64,000 nt of DNA, taken from assembly GCA_025331435.1 (NCBI GenBank), contig JAIWNI010000099.1, forward strand, positions 39,084-103,083, written 5' to 3'. Origin of the DNA: Choanephora cucurbitarum (Eukaryota; Mucoromycota; Mucoromycetes; Mucorales; Choanephoraceae). The notes under the pieces are model-generated. The model saw only the letters and a program-made list of their open reading frames with translations. It did not search any database and had not been told where the DNA came from. Positions 50,418-59,942 of this stretch are shown piece after piece; position 1 is the first letter of the stretch, and the number at the start of each line of letters is the position of its first letter. The translations under genes were made by a program, and so were the position numbers.

Positions 50418-53400
50418 ATGTCTGCCAACTCTTCTACCTCAAGTGATAACATTAGTATCGGTGCCAATGACAACAGTGTTGATGTTACCACTCAGCAAAT
50501 GAATGAAATGACCGTAGCCAAAGAAACCAATGATAAGGACAATGACTCTTCTCCTGTAATGACTGAATCCTTCAAAATTGACAAGAACCAATCTCTGGAC
50601 AACGTGGTTGATTTACTTACAGCCGAACTCTCAAGAATCACCATCTTACTTATAACTGATGACAGCAACTCTACTCATCTCAACAGCCAATATAAGGTCA
50701 TCAAACAAAAACTTGAACGTGCCACAGAAGCTCAAGTAGCTATTAAAAAGGCTAGAAATGACACCACCAATGTAGTACCCCGAAACCTTCCTTTGTTTCA
50801 ATGGAAAGGTGGAGTGGTACAAAACAGCAATGAAATGATTTTTGAAAATGCCAAATCTTGTATTCGAAGATTTGAAAATGTTCTCCTCTCTTACGACTTG
50901 GATCCCAATCAAAACTTCAAACGACTACTGCCCTCGTGTCTTTCGGAAAAAATGAACAACTGGTTTAATGACTTTCTAAGCCAAAATCCAAATGCCAATT
51001 GGGAAATGATCGCTAATGCTCTGGAAACGAAGTATGGGTTGTCTGGCGAACAACTACAACAACTTGCTCTTAATGACCTGATGAATGTAAAAATGAAAGA
51101 AAATGAAACAATGATGCACTTTGTAGAACGATTCAACAATCTGAAGACTGATGCCAAGGTCTCTCAAGAACCAATGCTTTGTCGGCTCTTCATTGGTGCA
51201 ATGCCTACCCGACTAAGTGAATTGCTATCAACTGCAAATGCCACAGCATCAAACGAAAAAAGGGACAAGATCAAGTACCTGGTGGACGACGCTTTGCGCT
51301 TGGCTGCTCTCAAGAATGTTAACCTACAAAATGGTAATCAAACTACTCGCCCTAGGTTTAGCCGACCTATTGAAGAGGTAAAACGTCCTAGGTTATTTTG
51401 CAAAAACCACCCAAAAATGAACAATCACTCTACTGCCGAATGCCGATACAAGGGATCTAAACCTCCCCTGATCTACTCCAATGCTACTAAAAATGGGCTG
51501 TGTTACGACTGCCATCAGACATGGACAAAAGACCATCGCTGCAAAAACAAAATGAACAAAAATGATAAACGCCCCACAATCGTGCCTACCAAGATGGACA
51601 TTGATTCATCCGAAGATGAAAATGATCTCAAATTCAATGCCATGGATAAAATGAAAATGAAGCAGGATTGTAAGTATAAAATTGATGATTTTTCCAAACC
51701 TCCGAATGACTTGCTAAACAAAAACTCTATACATCTTCCTTTGAGTATAGAAAATGTCAAGACCTTTGCTCTCTTAGACACTGGGTCTACCTTCTCAATG
51801 ATTTCGCCAAGTTTAGCTAGTTTTTTAAATATTTCTATAATAAATGATAATGATAATGATAAAAATTTCATAATGCTGGGAAAATCAGATTTAAAAGTAA
51901 AAAGAATGGGCAAGACAAAAGAAAAAATGGAAATATTTTATAACGATATTAAAGTCTATGCTAGACTTGAAATATTTGATATTAATGATGTTCACGTCAT
52001 CATTGGAATGGACTTAATGACATCTCTTGGAATTAATGTAACTGGTTTAGCTTATGACTGGGATACTCCTAATCATGATATTATTCCTGATCCAATTGAT
52101 CCAAATGTATACAAACCTAATGAATCACCTTATGGTACAAATGAAGAACGGGAGAAAATGACTAAAGCACTTCAACCTTACATCAATGCCAATGCTAGTC
52201 TTGATCCTCGTGGTCATTGTACTTTACCTGGTAGTAAGATCTACTTACCTTTGAAACCAGGTGTGAAGAAAACATATCTTCGTCAATATGAAATTGCAAA
52301 CGATCACCTTAATTCTGTCAGAGAACAGGTTAAGAAATGGAAGGAACACAATGTCATTGAAGTTGCCGAACCAAATACTGCCTTCAACAGTAGCCTGCTG
52401 GTAGTCAAAAAGAAAAATGCTCAAGGAGAATACACTGGTGACATTCGAGTGGTAATCGATTGTCGTATGATCAACGCTCTGTTGGATAAGTCGAGGTTAG
52501 ATTCTTTCCCTCTACCTCTCATCTCTGACATCCATAGAAAAATGGGACAATGCAAACTGTTCACAACGATTGATTTATCTCAAGCTTTTCATAGCTTCAA
52601 AATCAAGAAAGGAATTGATCGACAACTTACCTCTTTCACCTTTGAAAATGTCCAGTATTCTTTTAGAAAAGCTCCTTTTGGATTAATACCCATTAGTAGT
52701 GTGGTCCAACGAACTCTAACGAATCTCTTTGCGGATCTGTCATATGTAACGATTTTTGTTGACGACATCTCTGTGGCTACAAATAATGATATGGAATATC
52801 ATACCTCTTGTGTTAAAGAAGTATTGAAACGATTAACAAATGCTCATCTGCGCATCAATGTTGACAAGCTACACTTAGCTCAAACGTGTGTCTACATATT
52901 GGGTTTCTGTCTATCAGGTAAAGATGGACTCATGGTAGATCAAAGAAAGATATCCAATATTCTGGATTGGCCCCTGGTGCCTAAAAATGCTCGCGAGTTA
53001 TCTTCTCGATTGGGTGTTGCCAACTTCTTTCGTGCGCATATTCCATGTTACTCAACCTTAACGGCTCGCTTAGATAAGCTGAGAAACTCAAAGGATTTGC
53101 AAAAGGATTGGACAAATGATCATACAAATGACCTACGCAGATTGCAGTATGCACTTGCTAATGCCCCTGTACTGTCTTGTCCAGACTTCAGGTATGAATT
53201 CAATGTTGTAACGGATAGCTCTGCTTATGGAATAGGTGGTGCTTTATATCAAGTAATAGATCGAAAGATCCATTATATTGGTTTCATAGCCCGACGTCTC
53301 CAACCATCTGAGCAGAAATGGGGATCGTCTCGACGAGAGTTAACTGCTGTTGCCTTTGCTTTTGTACGTTGGCGAGCGATCTTAAAGGGAAAACGATTCA

Positions 53401-55187
53401 ACTTGTTTGTTGATAATCATGCTCTTCTATTCTTGAAGACAAAGGAAAAGTTAAATAATGCTATCTTGAATGTTTATGAAACGATTTATGAAATGGATTT
53501 TACGATTACTTTCTGTCGAGGTATAACAAATATACTGGCAGACGCGCTATCTCGCATGTTTGTGCCTACAATGCCCAAAATGCTGGAGGGGGGTGAAAAC
53601 GCCTCTCATCAAAAGAAACGCAAGCATGAAAAAGATAACAAAAGGGTAACAAAACGGAGAAAAACAAATAGAAATGAAATGAAAAATGAAGAGAGAATTA
53701 AGAATAAAAATAACTCAATGTGTAACGATAAAAATGAAAAGAAATGTAACAATGAAACAAAGGCAAATGATGCAATGAACAAAAAGGAAAATGAGAATGA
53801 TGTCCCTGTAATGAGAGCTAGCCATTTGAGCAGCCTAAGAGTACCAAATGAAGATGAACAAAAGGAAATATTACTAAAATGCCACTTACTTGGTCACTAT
53901 GGTATACATGCAATGGAAAAAATGATACACCAAGATCACAATGTCCATTGGCCTGGTCTTAGAAAGGACATAATGAGCTTCATCGCTAAATGTAATGACT
54001 GTAGACAGTTCAACTTAGGTAAACATGTCTATCATCCACCTAAAAGCATTGCACCTGATGGTGTATGGGATCATATCGTATTCGATCTAGGTACTTTCAA
54101 TGTAACGTCTAAAAATGGTAACAACTTTATACTAGTGGTGGTAGATCTATTCTCTCGCTTTACCATATTAAGACCACTAAAGGATAAAATGGCTGTGACA
54201 GTAGCAAAGGAATTAGTGTTTCTATTTTCACTAATGGGCTATCCTAAAATAATCTCACATGATAATGGAAGGGAATTTAGCAACAAGCTGTTGCAAAGTA
54301 TTATTGAACAATGCGGTATTGATGAACGATTGTCTTTACCATTTAACCCACTGGGAAACAGTGCAAACGAAGCCTTTGTAGGATTAGCTAAACGAACACT
54401 TGTAAAGCGATTACAAGGAAAAGAAGATTTATGGGACCTATACTTAAATTCTACAATGTATGCAATGAATCTAAAATACTCAAGATTACATCTATCAAAA
54501 CCATTTAATGTAATGTTCCATCGTAAGCCTAATGATTTGCAGGACTACTCCAAAGTGGAACCTGTACCTCATGATAAAATGATAAATGTAAAAGCGCTTC
54601 ATGAAAAGCTTACAAATGTGGACAATATTATAATACCAGCTATCAAGGAACAAATACAAAAGACTCAAGCGGCTGACAATGAATACTTTGAACGAAAACA
54701 TCGGATACTTAAGAAACCGTTCCCGATTGGTTCCTTTGTAATGATTAAGTCTGTCGAAAAGAAGAACTTGGCCAAATACGAACCTAAATATGAAGGACCT
54801 TTCCAAATACATGGCTATACTGACAAGGGCAGCTATATACTCACAGATCGAACTAATGCTCTACTAACGAGGGATATACCCACATCCCATATCAAGCTCA
54901 TTGAAGATGATGATGCTGAAAATGAAGGCGAGCACTATGAAGTGGAAGCTATAATCGATCATAGAGGAAATGAACCTAACTACGAATACAAAGTACGGTG
55001 GAAAGGGTACACTAGAAACGACGATACTTGGGAAAAGGCTGAGAACTTCGACTCCTATGAGCCTATCAGGCAATATTGGGCTAGAAGAAATGTAAATGGT
55101 AAACATAAAAAACGATTACCTAAAACGATTAACAAACGGAAAGTTCAAAACCGAAATGAAAAACGAAGAATGAGATCGCGTACCTGA
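50418..55187 (+). CDS. Gag-Pol polyprotein of the chromovirus
   Basis: One frame of 1589 aa with no gag stop or frameshift. Gag covers about residues 1-330. A Cys/His cluster (CKNHPK...CRYKG and CYDCHQTWTKDHRC) replaces the usual single CCHC knuckle. The protease has LLDTGSTFSM. Reverse transcriptase reads TTIDLSQAFHSF, KAPFGL and FVDD in place of the common YxDD. RNase H is VTDSSAYGIGGAL. The integrase zinc finger is H-x3-H...C-x2-C (HLLGHYG, CNDC). The core has FDLGTFNV, SHDNGREF and NSANEAFVG, giving D, D and E. The C-terminus is a chromodomain: YEVEAIIDHRG, YKVRWKGYTRNDDTWEKAENF. The chromodomain probably steers integration to marked chromatin. Confidence 0.96.
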   Translation: MSANSSTSSDNISIGANDNSVDVTTQQMNEMTVAKETNDKDNDSSPVMTESFKIDKNQSLDNVVDLLTAELSRITILLITDDSNSTHLNSQYKVIKQKLERATEAQVAIKKARNDTTNVVPRNLPLFQWKGGVVQNSNEMIFENAKSCIRRFENVLLSYDLDPNQNFKRLLPSCLSEKMNNWFNDFLSQNPNANWEMIANALETKYGLSGEQLQQLALNDLMNVKMKENETMMHFVERFNNLKTDAKVSQEPMLCRLFIGAMPTRLSELLSTANATASNEKRDKIKYLVDDALRLAALKNVNLQNGNQTTRPRFSRPIEEVKRPRLFCKNHPKMNNHSTAECRYKGSKPPLIYSNATKNGLCYDCHQTWTKDHRCKNKMNKNDKRPTIVPTKMDIDSSEDENDLKFNAMDKMKMKQDCKYKIDDFSKPPNDLLNKNSIHLPLSIENVKTFALLDTGSTFSMISPSLASFLNISIINDNDNDKNFIMLGKSDLKVKRMGKTKEKMEIFYNDIKVYARLEIFDINDVHVIIGMDLMTSLGINVTGLAYDWDTPNHDIIPDPIDPNVYKPNESPYGTNEEREKMTKALQPYINANASLDPRGHCTLPGSKIYLPLKPGVKKTYLRQYEIANDHLNSVREQVKKWKEHNVIEVAEPNTAFNSSLLVVKKKNAQGEYTGDIRVVIDCRMINALLDKSRLDSFPLPLISDIHRKMGQCKLFTTIDLSQAFHSFKIKKGIDRQLTSFTFENVQYSFRKAPFGLIPISSVVQRTLTNLFADLSYVTIFVDDISVATNNDMEYHTSCVKEVLKRLTNAHLRINVDKLHLAQTCVYILGFCLSGKDGLMVDQRKISNILDWPLVPKNARELSSRLGVANFFRAHIPCYSTLTARLDKLRNSKDLQKDWTNDHTNDLRRLQYALANAPVLSCPDFRYEFNVVTDSSAYGIGGALYQVIDRKIHYIGFIARRLQPSEQKWGSSRRELTAVAFAFVRWRAILKGKRFNLFVDNHALLFLKTKEKLNNAILNVYETIYEMDFTITFCRGITNILADALSRMFVPTMPKMLEGGENASHQKKRKHEKDNKRVTKRRKTNRNEMKNEERIKNKNNSMCNDKNEKKCNNETKANDAMNKKENENDVPVMRASHLSSLRVPNEDEQKEILLKCHLLGHYGIHAMEKMIHQDHNVHWPGLRKDIMSFIAKCNDCRQFNLGKHVYHPPKSIAPDGVWDHIVFDLGTFNVTSKNGNNFILVVVDLFSRFTILRPLKDKMAVTVAKELVFLFSLMGYPKIISHDNGREFSNKLLQSIIEQCGIDERLSLPFNPLGNSANEAFVGLAKRTLVKRLQGKEDLWDLYLNSTMYAMNLKYSRLHLSKPFNVMFHRKPNDLQDYSKVEPVPHDKMINVKALHEKLTNVDNIIIPAIKEQIQKTQAADNEYFERKHRILKKPFPIGSFVMIKSVEKKNLAKYEPKYEGPFQIHGYTDKGSYILTDRTNALLTRDIPTSHIKLIEDDDAENEGEHYEVEAIIDHRGNEPNYEYKVRWKGYTRNDDTWEKAENFDSYEPIRQYWARRNVNGKHKKRLPKTINKRKVQNRNEKRRMRSRT

Positions 55188-55408
55188 AGGGTAAAGTAGT
55201 GATGTACCTTTTCCCCTTTATTTTTTCCTTAGTTAAGGTTTTTCAGGGTTTTAATGGCCATCATGAAGATCAATGAAATATTACTGTTACTATTTTTTAA
55301 AGATTTGTCACCTTTGGTGTCAAAGTACAAATGCAATGATAAACTGTGTCCAATGTATATATCAATTAGTTATGTCGAATGACTCTCTCCGTATGTTCCA
55401 TACTGCCC

Positions 55409-55416
55409 AGGGGTAA
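55409..55416 (+). promoter_or_regulatory. Short polypurine tract of the chromovirus
   Basis: AGGGGTAA immediately precedes the 3' LTR at the expected place. It is short, so moderate confidence. Confidence 0.6.
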
Positions 55417-55805
55417 TGTTGTGTCAAGTGTACAACATGACATAACTAATAAGGGTTTCTAATGATCGAGTGGATTATTCTCTTATGACTTCAATGTCTG
55501 AGATCGGTTGATTTACAAGGTGAATAAATTATGGCAAGATTGCATGATTTGAATGATACGAGTTGAAATAAATGTATATGTAATCGACCGAGACCACATT
55601 ATACAATACTCCTCTACAATGATGTCGTAATAATGAATATACTTGCCAACTCGAAACCCTAACAAATGAATTCTAAATAATGTCTTACCAATGCAAATCT
55701 GACACAAGATCATTTAATATAAATAGACCTCTATCTTGAACACAATAAACAGTAATTCTTTATCTGATTATAATTTCTATCTGCATTTTGACATCTGACA
55801 AATCA
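55417..55805 (+). repeat. 3' LTR of the chromovirus
   Basis: 389-bp direct copy of 49994-50382. It is followed by the ACCAA target duplication. Confidence 0.95.
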
Positions 55806-55810
55806 ACCAA

Positions 55811-57161
55811 GAATCTTATTCATGAGGCTCTGGAAAGTTGGAGGGGCGTTAGTGAGACCAAAGGGGAGGACCAAGAACTCGAATTGACCGTATCTAGTGT
55901 TGAAGGCCGTCTTAGGTACATCATCAGGATTGATCCGTACCTGATGGTAACCAGATTTTAAATCGAGGCTTGTAAAATAAGCGGCACCTTGTAAACGGTC
56001 TAAGCACTCGTCAATTCTCGGTAAGGGATGATTGTTGCGAACAGTGACGCTATTCAAGGCTCTGTAATCGATGCACATTCGCATCTCACCAGTCTTTTTC
56101 TTAACGAATAGAACGGGAGCCCCCCCAAGGCGACGCACTAGGTCGGATCAAGCCAAGCTGGAGCAACTCCTTGATCTGCTTTTGCAGTTCGTCTAATTCG
56201 GCCGGACTCATTTTGAAGGGTGGTCTGCTCACAGGACTTGCATTGCCAGTTTGTATAACATGCGTTACGTCACGCTCAGGTGGAAGGCCAGGTAATTCAT
56301 TTTTGAAAACGGAGGTAAATTCCTTGACCAGCTTGTCCCAGTATTCTTCTTTTACTACTTGTGGGTTCTTGTCATTCACTTCAACAGCATTCAAATACAA
56401 TAAGCAACTATCAGCACCTCTCCGAATACTCTTTTCTGCTTGTTTTTTTGAGATCAGATAGTTGAGTTGCGGATGGCTAGGAAGGCGGCTGCGATGATCA
56501 TTGTGGGGTACCAGTTTGACTTTTTGCTTTTTATCCTTGGTTTGGATATACCAAGTGTCAGTGGTCCAATCTGGTAGTGGATCAACCTTCTTGAGCCAAG
56601 TTCTACCTAGTATCACATCAAATTTGGTAGGAAATACATAGGCTTCTACTTTGGTCTTGTAACCTTCTAGATCTAACAGTACTTCGACCTTTTCTTTGAT
56701 CACTGTAGTTTCACCACCGGCTGTTTCCACTTGACGATCATGCACAGGCCTTGAAGAGATGGCATACTTGGCTACTGTCGGTGACACATAATTTTCACTT
56801 GCACCACTATCGATCAATATGTCCAAAGAAATGTCATTAATAGAACCATGATATAGTGGCAGCTTAGTTGCGATGACGTTCAATTCAGACAGATATTGAA
56901 ATTCGTCTTGAAGATCTTCAATCGGGTGAATGATTGGTACGAGTTCGGTTACGACATCATTACTTGCTTTAGTTTCATTATTCTCTTCAATCACAAAAGC
57001 ATCATTTTCACAATCATTAATATCAGCGGAATAGGGTGTATCATCAACTTTATTAAGAGGATTGGAAATACATGAGCAACTATCTACACTTCGACTATTG
57101 TGTTTCGCAGGAAGATTTTCTTCATTCTTACCTAGTTGAACTTCCTGATTGTCAACTAGGT
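55811..57161 (-). pseudogene. pol of the Ty3-type element, 5' part (protease, start of RT)
   Basis: The pol frame lies in the -1 frame relative to gag and is open across the gag stop. The protease motif is ILIDSGASENYV, with VILGRTWL later. The RT start has VSRPPFKMSP and then [12 protein letters not shown]. At 56120-56126 a run of seven G (minus strand) puts the downstream part ([44 protein letters not shown]) one base out of frame. Six G would be in frame. The part ends at MNKILG, where the chromovirus is inserted. Translation resumes at 49988 with DYLDKF. The gene is therefore broken twice. Confidence 0.88.
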
Positions 57162-58028
57162 TTAGTGAAAATCCTTGGATAGGGCACCACCGTTTTCTTT
57201 GGTCAATTTCTGGTAACGGTCTTGTTCCAATTTACGAATATCTTCATTGCGCATCTTACAGTAACGGCGGACATGGCCCATCTTTCCACAATAGTGACAG
57301 CGGACGTTGTTACGAGGACCACTATTCATCGCATTCAGATCCATGGGCTCGCCGGCGTAAGGACTCTTCCGTGTAGGTGGACGGTTGAAGTTGAAGGCAC
57401 CATGGTTGCGTCGGTAAAAGGTTGGATCTTCATGAATGGCGCTGTCATGTGCAATTGCCACACGAATAGCCTCTCTCAAAGTAGACGCTTGTGCTTGTCG
57501 TACCTGAGAGCGAGTGTCACGATTGAGGAGCCCACGCATAAATTTATCGCACGATTCGTCTTCAGTTATTTCAGGAATGGCTGCGATAATATCCATAAAA
57601 CCATTTATGTATTCGTTTAAAGACCCTGTTTGTCTGTAAGCGGCCAGTCTATCTCTTGCAAGGCGTACGGAATCATCAGGGCGGAAAAATTCGACAAGTT
57701 CCCTCTTAAAGCTTAGCCAATCTTCTGGTTCATCTTCAGCAGACTCCAATGTTCTGTACCATGTGTCAGCTCGACCACGAAGAAGGGTGACAGCATAGCG
57801 TTTTTTCTGGACCGAGTCCCAGCCTTGAAATTCCGTATATCTCTCAAAGGTTCTGATCCATGAGTCAATAGCCATGGCATCGCGGACACCATCATAGATT
57901 GGAGGTTCTGTAGTACGGGGTACGCTTCTTCCAGTATTGTTGTTACCCAAAGCTTTGGTGAACTCTTGGATCAACGAAATGAATACCGAGTTATCGATGG
58001 ATTCAGGTTTGTTTTGTTGATCAGACAT
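57162..58028 (-). CDS. Gag protein of the Ty3-type element
   Basis: An intact 288-aa frame. It is a capsid-like alpha-helical region of the retrotransposon gag family (AIDSWIRTFERYTEFQGW, RGRADTWYRTLE, WLSFKRELVEFF, YRQTGSLNEYINGF). The nucleocapsid zinc knuckle CHYCGKMGHVRRYC sits near residue 245, with C-x2-C-x4-H-x4-C spacing. It ends a few codons inside the overlapping pol frame. The element would need -1 frameshifting or another recoding to make Gag-Pol. Confidence 0.93.
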   Translation of the reverse strand: MSDQQNKPESIDNSVFISLIQEFTKALGNNNTGRSVPRTTEPPIYDGVRDAMAIDSWIRTFERYTEFQGWDSVQKKRYAVTLLRGRADTWYRTLESAEDEPEDWLSFKRELVEFFRPDDSVRLARDRLAAYRQTGSLNEYINGFMDIIAAIPEITEDESCDKFMRGLLNRDTRSQVRQAQASTLREAIRVAIAHDSAIHEDPTFYRRNHGAFNFNRPPTRKSPYAGEPMDLNAMNSGPRNNVRCHYCGKMGHVRRYCKMRNEDIRKLEQDRYQKLTKENGGALSKDFH

Positions 58029-58078
58029 CTTTTCTTGTTAAATCAATTTTTACACCAAATATAGTTTTCAATAATAAC

Positions 58079-58166
58079 CAGCACACAGGCAGATACAATT
58101 CAGCACACAGGCAGATACAATTCAGCACACGGGCAAATACAATTCAGCACACAGGCAAATACAATT
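58079..58166. repeat. 22-bp tandem repeat in the gag leader
   Basis: Four head-to-tail copies of CAGCACACAGGCAGATACAATT with a few substitutions, followed by a partial fifth. They lie between the primer binding site and gag of the Ty3-type element, in its untranslated leader. Confidence 0.92.
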
Positions 58167-58212
58167 CAGCAGGAAGATACAGGTAAGTTCCAATAGGATT
58201 TTTCCTAGGATA

Positions 58213-58230
58213 CGACAGGAGATGCTACCA
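58213..58230 (-). promoter_or_regulatory. Primer binding site of the Ty3-type element
   Basis: The minus strand reads TGGTAGCATCTCC two bases after the 5' LTR. TGGTAGC is the complement of a GCTACCA tRNA 3' end, as in initiator tRNA-Met. The implied acceptor strand would start with A, which also fits the initiator. Confidence 0.7.
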
Positions 58231-58232
58231 AT

Positions 58233-58739
58233 TGTCGTCTTCTTGTTATCTTGAGGATGTTTACTAGTAGTCACGTGACTTTAGAAGGTTTTCTAGCCAA
58301 TCAATTACTGGGAAAATATTCTAGAAGACAGTGACGTGTTTCTGTATTTTGATAATAAGTCTTTGATCTTATTTATTTTTCTTATTTATCGTTTACCTGT
58401 ATTTTGATAATAAGTCTTTGATAAAGAACTTACAATTATACAAAATACGGTCTTTTATATCTTTTCTATTCTAAACTCAATATCTATACTATTTCAAATA
58501 AAGTAGGAAGTAATTATATACTTCTCTCTGATTGATCCTTATGTCTCGACGAATACGATGAAGAGCTGACTTTTACTAAAGGCAACTTCCTTATACGTAA
58601 CAAGTTCAGCTTAACCTTCTTTCTTCTTTTGTTCACAATCTGAGGTTTAAACCTTCTCTTGTTGGGATTGTGCATTTGAGGAAGGTTATATTCAACCTCG
58701 ATTGGCTGTTTACGCTTATTCATGTCAACGTCGACGACA
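58233..58739 (-). repeat. 5' LTR of the Ty3-type element
   Basis: 507-bp uninterrupted LTR. It contains a duplicate of the last 69 pol codons (frame 58514-58723), an expected result of pol running into the 3' LTR. Confidence 0.94.
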
Positions 58740-59471
58740 GAAAATAAACCTAATAACTAAAATATATATTTATACAAAAATGTCCGGGCCGGACCTCTAC
58801 CGCACTGCCGGATTTTTGTAGGTAATATCAAATCATTGATGACCTCTCTTATAATAATCTAGATTATAACAGTTACTGGCGACTGTGCTTTTCGATTATC
58901 TAAATAATGAGAACAAGATTTCGAAAGGAGAAATGACAGCATAACTGGAAGAATAGAAACGATTGCAATTGAATTGAAGAATACAACATTTGCAGAATGA
59001 CTGTTGCAGACATAGAATTCATTTACATATTACAAATAAATCACAGACTTTGTGATCACATAAAGCCATCGGCGGCCAAAGATTAGGATACAAACAAAAC
59101 AGCTGTATATAACAGCAGAAACATATGTTATTTACCTATGCCTAGACTCGGAAAGTGAACAAATATCTTATAGAGTAATACATTTGAGTGTTTGATATAA
59201 TAGCCAAGTCTTCACTGCTTATTTGACAGGAGACTTGGTATTACTCCTAAAGTCAAGATGCCATGGGTTTTATATGGAAGTGATGTTACTTATGTTCTTG
59301 GTTGAACTGAAAAGAACACTGAAGTTGTTTTCTTTTGTCTATTGATGTAAGAGTTATAAATTCGGACTGCTATAAATAACTCTTTACAGATGAATAATAA
59401 AAGATGTAAAAAATTAAACATCACCACCCCGGTTTCCTTATTTAGTAATTTCCATCACCACCTCAAATGTC
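58740..59471. other. Spacer between the two transposon blocks
   Basis: About 0.7 kb without a gene. At 58773-58820 lies a GC-rich hairpin: TACAAAAATGTCCGG pairs imperfectly with CCGGATTTTTGTA, and it includes the palindrome GTCCGGGCCGGAC. It looks like the end of another decayed DNA transposon. Near the right end the motif CATCACCACC occurs at 59419 and 59453, and again inside the Mutator-like end at 59534. Confidence 0.5.
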
Positions 59472-59786
59472 GATTTTGAGCAAATTTTTTAATGTACCTG
59501 GCAAAAACCAAAAAAATGGTTTTTTGAATAACTCATCACCACCTCTAGGTTGATTTCCTATGAAATCAAAAAAAAAGTTTTTTTTTTTGCTAAGTCTTTG
59601 GGCTACCCCCTTTCTCACATGTATTTTCAACTTTTTTTTGCATTTTTTTTTTCTAAGTTCTTAGATAAGTGTTCTCTCTCCATGTGTTTTTCTTATCTTT
59701 GTTTTCCTCACTATACATGTTTTCTCAACTTTTTCGACTTTTCTTTTTCTAAGTTCTTAACTCAATCTCTGTTTTTTGCTTGCTTT
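59472..59786 (+). repeat. Left terminal inverted repeat of the MULE
   Basis: About 315 bp, AT-rich, starting GATTTTGAGC and ending GCTTGCTTT. It pairs with 63386-63699. Confidence 0.9.
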
Positions 59787-59942
59787 AAAGACACTTATCA
59801 AAAATGGGAAAATGGAAGAAAACAAATGTCACTTTCGTTTATATCTTTTTTACCAAAACAGAAAAATTGGATTTGCAATCATAAAAACCTGAAAATAAAA
59901 ATACTTCAAATTTATTTTTTTCTCTTTCTATATATACTTATA

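Larger units (their letters stand above)
49994..55805 (+). mobile_element. Chromodomain Ty3-type retrotransposon (chromovirus)
   Basis: A 5812-bp element with two 389-bp LTRs that look identical, starting TGTTGTGTC and ending CAAATCA. The flanks 49989-49993 and 55806-55810 both read ACCAA, a clean 5-bp target duplication. One long open frame encodes Gag-Pol. It sits in the reverse-transcriptase gene of the other Ty3 element, in the opposite orientation. It looks complete and recent. Confidence 0.96.
41469..58739 (-). mobile_element. Ty3-type LTR retrotransposon carrying two nested insertions
   Basis: Read on the minus strand, the order is 5' LTR (58739-58233), primer site, gag, protease, reverse transcriptase, RNase H, integrase, polypurine tract and 3' LTR (46998-41469). 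Without insertions the element would be about 6.4 kb. The LTRs are 507 bp, begin TGTCGTCG and end GACGACA. I see one difference between the copies (G at about 41486 against C at 58250). A CACTA element interrupts the 3' LTR and a second Ty3 element interrupts reverse transcriptase. No chromodomain is visible. The 5-bp flanks (TGTTG left, GAAAA right) do not match, so no target duplication is visible. Confidence 0.93.

Noticed and set aside
58079..58166. Direct repeats that might suggest a CRISPR-like array
   Set aside because: Units are contiguous without unique spacers, in a eukaryotic retrotransposon leader.
58514..58723. 69-codon frame in the 5' LTR
   Set aside because: It is the LTR duplicate of the end of the Ty3-type pol, not an independent gene.
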